A DNA stretch of 64,000 nucleotides, from NCBI GenBank assembly GCA_034638255.1, contig JAWPGT010000039.1, positions 62,001-126,000 of the forward strand. The letters run 5' to 3'. Origin of the DNA: Coprinus comatus (Eukaryota; Basidiomycota; Agaricomycetes; Agaricales; Agaricaceae). The position numbers were made by a program, and so were the translations under genes. Below are positions 54,656-64,000 of this stretch, piece by piece. How positions within the stretch are numbered: position 1 is the stretch's first letter; each line of letters starts with the position of its first letter. The notes under the pieces were generated by a model that saw nothing but the letters and a program-made list of their open reading frames with translations, was not told the DNA's origin and ran no database searches.

Positions 54656-57600
54656 TAGTGTTGTCGCAACTTGGTTTGGTCCCATTTGGTCTGGTCTTTG
54701 CTGACTTACTCCATTTTTGGACTCTGAGTGGTTTGGGACCCGGTCCGAACCTGTCATAATTACATAAAGCACATAAAACTTTTTATATATTTACAAAGAA
54801 ATGCATAAAAAAGAAAGAAAAAATGTTGTAGACAATATCACAATATACAAAACCAGATACACATTCTGTAAAGTTTATAAGACTATTCCTACATATCTTC
54901 ATTATCCAAGTCCGCTTCTGACATTACTAATGATTCCATAAAAGAGAAAATATCCTCAGGGTTATGTGCTTCTTCTCGATCCTGTAACTCAAGTTCATGA
55001 ATTTCCTCATCTCACCCCATACCAGCAGTAAAATCCAGCTTTGAACTACGCTTCATAGAGAACTTTAACATCTGAAGTGCTTCCATCAAGTCTCCATTAA
55101 TATGGTTACATCGAGGAGCCATAGTTTCTTTTCCACTTGAGAAAACTCGTTCACATGGTACTGCTGAACCTTGAATAAGTAGGATATCCATTGCTAGTCG
55201 GAAAATGGTTGGAAAGCGAAATTGGTTATCCTATAATTTAAGTTGAGATATAGTACTGAATATTGAGAATAGCAAATATATACCTGCCAATATGATATCA
55301 TGTTTGTATACATGATGATTGGTTGTTGATCCATAAAGTACAACTCAACCTCAGCTTCCAAACTATCAGTGACTGGAATATTAAAGTAATAATCATCAGA
55401 GCCAAGGACACCATCAGCCCAACTAATATTAGTTGTAGTTGTAGTTATAGCTTGAGGCCTTGTAAGGTTTCGGTGAGGTATATGTGGATGATTTAATTGT
55501 TGGTGAGATCGTAGCTGATCAAACTCTTAGTATAGTTTAATTATAATTATGAATCATAACTTACTTGGTTAATGAACATTTCTTTGACTTCACGAACATT
55601 TTCGGGCATATATTCTGTAAACCATGCAAGTTTTCTGAGTGGATGCAAAACTAAAAAAAAATAATAAGAATAAGAATATAAAGGTTAGTTTTAAACCAAA
55701 TACTAGGGTATAATTATAACATAAGTATTGCAATCTGGTATGCTGGAACATTTAGTGCATGGTTATAATAATCTTTTACTTTTAGTAGACCAGCATCAAT
55801 TACTATGGCAAAATGTGGTAGTTCATCTTGACATTTCTCCCACGCCAAAATCATTTGCTGAAATGATGGTAATGCTTTGCATAGTGTTGGTGTTTTTTCA
55901 GCTGATAATTTTTGTTGAAAGGCATGAGGAATCTAAAAGATGTTTGATATTTGTTAATAAAACATTTAATTAATTGTGTTAGAGTTCACATACTAAAAGG
56001 ATTTTCGACACTTGCTCAAGAATAACCCATTCATTTCTATGAATAGTATATTTGGATAGTTCGGGGTATTGTAGAAGAAAAGTATCAATTGCCTATAGTT
56101 CTACATGAGTAAGATTTTAATGTTATGATTAATTTAAGACTTACTTGTCGAAGTTCTAGTGCCCGACTGATCATAAGATGAGTAGATGACCATCGAGTTG
56201 GGACATCACGTAAAAGTTGGAGTACTTGTGTAATACCCAACATATGTTGAACTTTGTTGAAATGCTCTTGATGAAGTGAAGATGCCTGAATCTTTTCTTG
56301 GAATTAGTACTTTATTCCAAATATAAGTAAAATAAACCTACGTAATTGACTAATGAGCGTAATGATCCAATAAGATCATACCCAGTTTGATTTCTAGATA
56401 TTCTTAATTCTTGATTACTATCTTCTATATTAGCCAAAGCAGTAATAACTGCTTGACATGCAATATTTACAATGTGTGGAAAACATCTAAATGAGTGATA
56501 ACCATTAGTAAATAAGAGAATTATACCAAAACTTGAGACGAACCGAATTCTTTGGTCTTGGGGTGAGAATAATATATTTTGAGCAATAAGAAGGTGAGAA
56601 AGTGATTCAACCATGGTATTGTTATTGCTAGCATTGTCAAGTGTGATCTAACCAATCTAAACATATCATTAAAACTTTACTATACTTCAGAAAAAGAGTA
56701 TCTTACCTTATCATTACAGTAGTGATTAAGGATATTTAGAAATACAGCAGCTAAATGTTCACCTGTATGACGTTGAGGAACCCGATGAAAAGCAATCAGC
56801 TCTGCATGGAGTGTTAGGGTATACTCTGAACCACATTGCCTATTTTTGGTATGGTGCTCAATCCAATGAGCAGTAATAGCAATAAACAGTGAGAGATTGC
56901 TATCTGTCCAACAATCTGATGTAAATGATATCTTTCCTCAGGCCTTCTACAATATTGCAATAATATTAATATCAATAGAGTAGTATTGAAAAAATGACTT
57001 ACTTTCATTTCACCACTTAAATACACCATATGTTATTGCCAGAGTTCAATAATTAAAGAGCGAAGTTTGGTTCAATGTGGAAGACCATCATTTTGAAGTT
57101 CAGGTCGCAACATAAATAAAAGAGAGCGAAATCGGGGATTATCAATGACACTAAGTGACTAGTAATATTTATTTCAGCAAAATAAGAGTATTATAATATA
57201 TGATAACATACCTGATCATCCGAAACAATCCATGTAATCAAAAGGTTTAAAAATCCTTGATATGTATATGGTTGATAGTTTAGAGATGGGCCATATTATT
57301 TAGTGGATAGTATTTCTTGACTTTCTTTAAGTTTCTGTAATGCAATACAGAGTGTTTCATCTTTTGATGTAATGTTGATTTGGAGCCGATTACAGTCAGC
57401 AACCCAAATCATTAAATAGTGAGTATAAAGATGTTGTCAAAGAGTACTAGTGCTACTTGATGTTCGATAGCGATCTGGTGGAGTTACTGAAGAATTGTTT
57501 ATATGCAATTGTCTTAAACCTATATCAGTATAGTCAATATTGATATCAATAATAGTACTACTTACATGCAATATTTGCATTTTCAATAACTGTCTTGCTC

Positions 57601-58777
57601 AATAAAAAATGGTTGAATATCTTTTGCTGCTTGAGATTTTTTTTTTAATTACTACTCGAACTTGAGTAGGTGTATATGAGGGAGTGCGAGTACGAGTATA
57701 TGATCAAGGAGTTTCTGGTGGATGTAGTGGAGAAATACTAGAAATTTGTTGCTTGATACCAACCCAATCCCCAGCTGAGAGAGAACAATATAGATGAGGA
57801 CTGGATATTAGTTCCATCAGTTGTTGGTATTACTGAAGATGTTAGAATAGATTCAGAAATCGGTAGAGTTGTAATGATGAAAGGGTTAAGATTTCCAGTA
57901 TCTAAAATAGGTGTGGTAGGTGTTGGAGTAGGGGGTAATTCCACTTGTAATGGAGTAGTAGTTGGAGCTCTAGGTAAATCTTGTTGTTCAGTAGGTGCTA
58001 TATTCTTTGGAGGACGACCACATCGACGTGGCTTTGCTAATAATATATTTTAGTTATTAAAGTATTTAATAGAGAATATTGAACATACGGTTTACTTTGA
58101 AAACAGTCTGGGATGCTCCATTTGCATATTGGATATTAGCGGACTTTTTCGGAGCCATAGTCTAGTTGAGAACAACTTAGAAAATGAAGAAAAATATGCA
58201 AGTAGGGTAGGTATGGCGTGCTAGTTGAGAGCAAGGGGGGAGGTGAGGTACTAAGGTAGCAATGGCAAGCAATACACAGTTTTATACTTGGTCTTTTCAA
58301 TTTTTCGGGTCATGTTGATATCACAATTGATACGGCCATTTTCTTTGATATAAGAGAGCCCTCAAACAAGTATGGAACATCTGTGGATAATCATGGGGGT
58401 TTTACGATGCAGCAGAAGCCAATATCAGCTCTGATCATGATTGAATGATTTATCTAAGCCTGTAGTACACAAAATCTCATAACCAACCACATAGAAATGT
58501 ATGAATGAGTACATACCACAAGGTTTTAGTTGATCCATGAGCCCAGAGGTAATTTAACAAGCACATAGAGTCTGGAGCAGACAGAAGATCATGAGTGATT
58601 AATGATGAAGAGCAATGAGAACGTGTCCTGTTGCTGACAAATCTGACTACCATATCTAGAAATGACTCATATCAGTTCATTGACTTGAACCGGGAAGTTG
58701 GTTGAGCGGTTCTGTCCAGCTTTTTACAGTCCGACTCAACCGACTTGCAGTTTCTGAGTGAAACCACGGCAACACTA
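54656..58777. mobile_element. hAT-superfamily DNA transposon, 4.1 kb
   Basis: Termini are TAGTGTTGTCG at 54656 and, on the other strand from 58777, TAGTGTTGCCG: short terminal inverted repeats of hAT type with one mismatch in 11. Perfect 8-bp target duplications (GCCAGCCC) flank it, the length made by hAT transposases. It carries one minus-strand transposase gene. The clean target duplication shows that both ends are intact and the insertion is fairly young, while the gene inside is broken. Confidence 0.9.
54889..58158 (-). pseudogene. hAT transposase, inactivated
   Basis: Start MAPKKSANIQYANGASQTVF; then KPRRCGRPP (AT-hook-like) and a Ser/Thr/Pro-rich part. The core has FLNLLITWIVSDDQ, PRFRSLLFMLRPELQNDG, SFTSDCWTDSNLSLFIAIT, ELIAFHRVPQRHTGEH and a C-terminal dimerisation region (AMDILLIQGSAVPCERVFSS with KETMAPRCNHI and LMEALQMLKFSMK). 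Stops break it: TAA at 57298-57296 before YGPSLNYQ, TGA at 57074-57072 between GLPH and TKLRS, and a stop or frame change near 57703. Catalytic acidic positions were not verified one by one. Introns of about 50 nt separate the exons. Confidence 0.85.
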
Positions 58778-58785
58778 GCCAGCCC
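58778..58785 (+). repeat. 8-bp target site duplication, right
   Basis: GCCAGCCC directly after the hAT right terminus; identical to 54648-54655. Confidence 0.85.
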
Positions 58786-59526
58786 CTCGCTGTGCTCGGT
58801 ACTTCCTTTTAAAGAACGTTTGGTTTGTTTGGTGCCTTAGTTGTGTCTGTTTGTGTCTTCCGTGCCCAGCGAGGTCGGCTGGGTACACCACCATTCCGAT
58901 CTGAGGTCAAAATGAGATCACAGCCGAGATCAAATGACATTCACTATTTTGACATCAACGTGTCCTTGGTTGAATGTCATCTGATGTCAACACTTCGTTG
59001 CTAGGAACACCTTGTTTTCCTCTCAGAAAGAGGACAATACATTCTGGTAATGATCTCAAACTATCGAGTGGTTTGTTGATATACATTAAACAACTTGTTG
59101 ATCCCCAGTCTTCAAATAAGTTATAGTGTACTAAGGTTAAACATAATGGTATATTGGTAGTAGTCTCAACTTTCTGAGACCTCGAGGCTTGAGAGGGCTT
59201 TTAACTTTCCGGTCCACCTTCTACTATTGTATCTGATTGGCATGTCATGGTAGTAGATGTCGAGTTGGCTGCTGCTCGATTACATGCATGCGTCTCTGCT
59301 CCTTTCTCCGCTGCACGAGCACGTTTACTTGTGCCAAGCTCATAAAGCATGCATGTTTATGATAAACTCAGTATCATTCCCATGTTTTATTTTTGTTGTT
59401 GAGTGCTGTGTGGACAATAGCCATTCTTGTTGCATGTATTGCTGGACTGGCTTGCAGAGATCGTCCCGGCAATGATGTTGGGCATTAAATATGAACAAAA
59501 TATTCTGTAGAAGATGTAACTGTATG
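58786..59526. other. no gene recognised
   Basis: Between the hAT element and the Plavaka transposase end. The first bases continue the sequence that stood left of the hAT insertion. No terminal repeats of the Plavaka element were identified. Confidence 0.4.
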
Positions 59527-62500
59527 TTAATTGAAATTGAACTTGATTGACGTGAACTTTGAACTTGCTTTTGTTAGAACAATATCAACAATTGTTGATG
59601 TAGTCATACGAGGCATATTTAAAGGTTGTAGCTTTTCTTCATCAATTTCAAAACGCTCAACAATTACCAATGAGTTTTCGTGGTGTGCAAAAGATGGTGT
59701 TCCACTGGGTGTCCAGATACTTGTGATACGACCAGGGAACACATTATTCTGAAAGCCATTATTCATTAACATTCAAAACAAATAAATCAATATCAATATC
59801 AATTCACAAACTTACATCAACCCAAAAGAAAATCCATGATCCATCTTGACATCTATCTTGAGAACATGATATGACGAAAGCACATTGTTCCCAGGTGTGG
59901 CTATGCAACATCACCAATTGGGTGGCACTTGGTGCATTAACAGCATGTGCAGTAGCACCAATAATGGAGGACCAGTTAAGAACTTTCCGTTTTGCGTTTG
60001 GAATTAGTTTAATAATACCTGAAGTTAATATGATAATTAAATGGACAATTCTTTTTAAAACACTATAGAACATACCTCTTTCAAGTTTTGATTGATCTGC
60101 CCACCCAAGACAACGTTGAAGTTGTAAATCTGTTTGAAGAAGGTTCCGTATTTTAGAGCCTGCTTGAACCCAACTTTTACAACTCTTATCCCACCACCAT
60201 CCTCCACTAACCATGTGTTTAAACCTTTCCATTTCTGCCAATGTGAGTGCAATATCATGTGAGGGTGCTGCATGATTTGACAAAACACTACACATGTGAA
60301 AGATAGCATTCCAACATTCGAAAACCTCAGTAGAAAAACGAACAGCAGGTCCAAATCGATCAATGTCCTTTTTAATATGGGAAATAACATGTAGCTTGAA
60401 CTTGTCAATAATTCTTTGAGGATCATATGCAGCCCATGCATCGTGTAAATTATCAATACAAATTGAAAGATCTTCCTATATTTAAATTGTTACTTTCAGA
60501 AAAAATTTGAAAAAAATATTAACGTACTTGATATTGTTGCGAGTTTGTAATCTCAGGATACCAAAGTAAAGCTCCAAGCTCTCCAGTTGCCTTCCAAATA
60601 TCAAATAATCGTAAATCAGGAAGATTCTTATCATCTAAATGGAATATGGCAAGTTGTTGAAGAGTTTAAAAATGCTTGCCAATTAATGAGTTTCGATATT
60701 GAACTATGTATTGTGGTTGAAAAGAGAGAATTCTGAGACCATCAATTGAAGATCCTTCCAAGTGACTAATAAAGAGATCTTGCTTCTCAGGTTTATCCCA
60801 CTTTTTTGTTGTATCATACCAGATATACTTGTCATAGCCCAGAAGACATGTATGGAGAATCTTGCAAGGACTATCAAGATGGGGATTAAGACCTATAAAA
60901 ATATTTAAGCAAATGTTCAAAATTCAATATATATTAAAGTTTAAAAAACCTGGAATTGTTAACAGAGGACTATAATGATCACCAGATCGTAGTTTGAGTT
61001 TTTGTGTATCTTAAGTTATAGTATATATTAGTAAAACATAATGTTCTAGATAAAATATCTACCTACCATTTAATATATGATATCGTTCTGGAGGTTGTGT
61101 AAAAAGCCAATTCATGAGATCTTGTTTAATCTCATTAAGAATTATACTTTTCAACCCTTCCTTCTCTTCATTGAAAAAACATGTTTGAAATCGAGGATCA
61201 CAAGTAAGAGTATTTTCAATTCTTATCTTTTTTTGTTCATTTGCCATAGGAATTACTTTCTCTACCCAGTAGTTTGCAATTTGGTCCTTGATTCCCGTTG
61301 TAGCTTGAATTGATTGAACTTCTGTTTTCATACCCATACAGGCAGCCTCAAGTTGACTTTGTATTATTGTAATTGTTAATTCTGGAGTACGTGGTATACC
61401 TGGCTGTAAAACCTTTTAGTTAATCAAAGTTAGTAAAATTGGAAGGAATAATACCTTGAAAAGTAAAGAAAACCCAGCTTCGGACTCTTTATACTCCTTT
61501 GATCCACCAACCAAATCATACTGGCAATTATGGCTTGAATTTAATCCTCCACATGAACAAAGTTCAGCTTGTTGAGGATTATCAGCTGGAAGTGCATGAA
61601 CATAGATTGAAAAGAGAATTTCTTGTTCAATATCACAATCATATGCCTCTTTCCATAAACCACTACAAAGTTTAAAGGGTTTAGAATTAGTACATTGAGT
61701 TGAATCTCAATAAAAGTAGAAACAAACAAGTCTTTGGAAAGGGCCTCAAATAGTTCTAATGATGATGCATGGGGTGATGTTGTACAAAAGCATACAAAAT
61801 ATTCTTGAGAAAGGGGCTGGTGTGACATTGAGGCATTGAGCATATAAATGTTGACATGAGGGTTATACTGCTTTGAACGGTTTCCAGATACATCATCACA
61901 CCAAGGAAGAATATGGAGAACAAATGCAGGTCGGCCATTAGCAATCTTCCGAGTTGGATGTACATCAACTCCAAGGTATGATGCATGAATTACATGCTTA
62001 TCGTTATCTATAAACATATGTCAATAACTTGTGTTATACAATGTTGAATGAATATACCATTAAAAATAAATTTATATCCACGTTTCTGTAGTTCGACAAA
62101 TGTCTGACTTAACTCTGTTACTGGACAATGGAAAAATTTGCGAGCTCCTGTATCTTGTGAATTACCAATAACCAATGCACGACATGACTTAATAATATTT
62201 TAGTATTGATATGAAACCAAAACTTGAGTACAAATGACTTACAACAACATCATATGCAATTTTATAGTACTCAACATGCTCAACTCCTTCAACTGTGATC
62301 CAACGCATAGGTAAAATAAATTCACCATTCCCTAGTTGTGAAACTTCTTTTATATAGAAATGTCGGTGAGGTGATTTTTTCCAGTTTGCCTACATGGGTG
62401 TGAGTTGATCAAGGTCAATCTCATCCAACCACTTCTTAGCTTGCCATGGAGCTGTAATTGTTGACGAAACATCAGGATAAATGTGAATGTGTTTTTGGAC

Positions 62501-63796
62501 CATTGGATTAGCCCAATCCTATATTTTATAAATAGAGATACATGAATATATCAAAACAATAAATGAAACAAGATGTTACATACCAAGGCAATAAGATCAA
62601 TTGGATGATTCACATAAAAGTGGTTTCCGAGACTTGAAGTATGATGTGTAGGTTGCATTTGAAATGAAGAGGAAAGTTTCTCTTGAAGTTTACGGAGTGC
62701 TTTAAATGATGGTACATTAGGTGTCCCACATTCACACATAGCCCATATAAATGTTTTTAGATGATCATCAGATAAGTGTAGTCGAGGTAGATTATCAAGA
62801 AGATCTAACTGTTGAAAGCAACACGTATGCATGAAGACATAGTTGTATAATGATACGCACAGAGTGGTAGTTAGTATGTTGACTTTGTAGAGAGAGCAGA
62901 GTGTAAAGAGAACTTGTTAGTTTGAGAACTGAAGAATACAGGAGCAAATGTAAACTACTTATACTAAATACTGCTGGTCCGTGCTACGACAATAAGGAGT
63001 CAGGTGTCAACTACATGTAACTAATTATACATGAAACAGGAGTCTAAACAGGAGTTGAAACACATAAGTGAAACACTAACTACAACCAATAGGAGCTGCC
63101 ATATAATGCAAAGCGAGTATGAAAAGATTAAAGTGAAACGAAATGAAAATGTCATGTGACTATCTAATAATAGTCTGTATTTTCCAACACTAACATAAAC
63201 ATCTAAAATATTTATTAGTGTAAATAGAATATTTGATTCAAAAGAAAACATTACTGTTTTTGATCCATGTGGTGCCCATTGTGAACTTTCAGTAGAATTA
63301 TGATAGGGAAGTTCATTAGCTTCGTCATCCAAATCATCATCCAAATCATCTATAAGAATAATGGAACTTAATAATATATCAAATATTTGTATAAATACGT
63401 ACCAAGAAAAGCCAGTGAAGCATCAAAGGCAGTTGTTGTATCATTCTCCAATGTTTCTTTCTCATCCAACATCTCTCGCAAATGCATTTGCACCTCGACT
63501 GTATCAATGTCCCTTATATCCTGTACCAACTGTATTTCATCTTGATTTGGTTGGTTCTTCTCATTATATGACCAACCCTCAAGACTCCAGTGGTAAGGAT
63601 CAACTTCCATCTCGGATTGTAGTTCTCTTGAGGTGTTGTTGCTATCCAGTGAAGGTTGATCTTGAAAACAAGGTGGAACATCAATTGATTGTTGTAGCGG
63701 ATTTGGAGTGCTATAAGAAGCTTGGTGATTATGAGGGTCTTGTCCAGTAGTAGTAACACGAAGCCGTAGAGCCTCTTCATGATTCTGAGTCTTCAT
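59527..63796 (-). pseudogene. Plavaka-type (CACTA superfamily) transposase, inactivated
   Basis: Start MKTQNHEEALRLRVTTTGQD with an acidic N-terminal part. Then NLPRLHLSDDHLKTFIWAMC, FKALRKLQEKLSSSFQMQ, GNHFYVNHPIDLIA, PWCDDVSGNRSKQYNPHVNI, SQEYFVCFCTTSPHASSLEL, LDSPCKILHTCLLGYDKYIW, NSLIGKHF, LRLFDIWKATGELGALLWYP, HVISHIKKDIDRFGPAVRFS with TEVFECWNA, SNHAAPSHDIALTLAEMERF and VSGGWWWDKSCKSWVQAGSK, all hallmarks of the family in order. TAA at 60668-60666 follows GKHF where the family has Lys, and TAG at 62391-62389 interrupts LTPM..ANWKKSPH. About eight introns. Otherwise nearly full length, so decay is recent. Confidence 0.85.
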
Positions 63797-64000
63797 ATGC
63801 GCATGTCGAGATCGATATTTGAATTCAATACAGTGATGTGCAGTTATTAACCAATTCGGATTGGTTATGGTTAATGACTAGTCAAATGACTATAGTTATT
63901 AACCAGAGTCAATAACCGTTAACCGCTGCGTGAGCGTGCGAATGTGGCTTTGTTTGGGAGCATTGCCAAATTAGGATACAGAAGATGGACCTCAACTTGA
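63797..64000. other. upstream region of the transposase gene
   Basis: Carries repeated TTAACCA and ATAACC words and their complements (63846-63930, for example GGTTATGGTTAATGACTAGT), possibly subterminal repeats of the Plavaka element. The edge is cut by the window. Confidence 0.35.

Noticed and set aside
60055..60456. 133-codon minus-strand ORF in the Plavaka region
   Set aside because: Out-of-frame shadow: the real transposase frame across it reads DKFKLHVISHIKKDIDRFG.

Overview
The window looks like nuclear DNA of a mushroom-forming basidiomycete (Agaricomycetes). Nearly every gene is cut by GT-AG introns of about 40-80 nt. The families present are typical of that group: a fungal TET/JBP-type dioxygenase, a DUF6589 protein, a RecQ-like helicase, a divergent Spt5-like KOW protein, and hAT and Plavaka (CACTA-superfamily) transposons. 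It is repeat-rich accessory DNA, not a conserved housekeeping block. No rRNA, tRNA or CRISPR array was found.

Layout. (1) 1-2.5 kb: 5' part of an intact-looking Spt5-like gene (minus strand) running off the left edge. (2) 2.5-28.5 kb: decayed copies of conserved host genes (an LRR protein, the Vps10 sorting receptor, the UPF1 RNA helicase, an O-fucosyltransferase-like protein, a cytochrome P450), mixed with apparently intact small membrane, coiled-coil, SUN-domain and WD40-like genes. Most of this block lies between two inverted copies of a ~148-bp repeat (3493-3641 and 26968-27115), and short palindromic repeats are scattered through it. (3) 28.5-45.8 kb: a compact block with an intact TET/JBP-like Fe(II)/2-oxoglutarate dioxygenase, a seven-exon gene for a ~1,515-residue protein I cannot assign, a lone Chk2-type FHA domain, and a minus-strand pair coding an RTC4-like protein and a ParB-like protein only ~40 bp apart. 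This is the best candidate for an undescribed mobile or epigenetic system. (4) 47.1-52.7 kb: a convergent RecQ-like helicase and DUF6589 protein whose ends are 10 bp apart; the helicase frame has one in-frame TAA. (5) 53-64 kb: transposon debris, namely a probable solo LTR inside a pair of inverted repeats, a complete 4.1-kb hAT element with a perfect 8-bp target duplication but a dead transposase, and a Plavaka transposase with nonsense codons.

How they may work together (inference): TET/JBP enzymes oxidise 5-methylcytosine and in basidiomycetes are known to have expanded with transposons. The dioxygenase, large unknown protein, ParB-like protein and RTC4-like protein in one dense block could form a single element that manages its own chromatin, or a set of genes that accumulated together. 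The sequence alone cannot decide. Gene models were built by reading splice sites by eye; phases were checked where stated.
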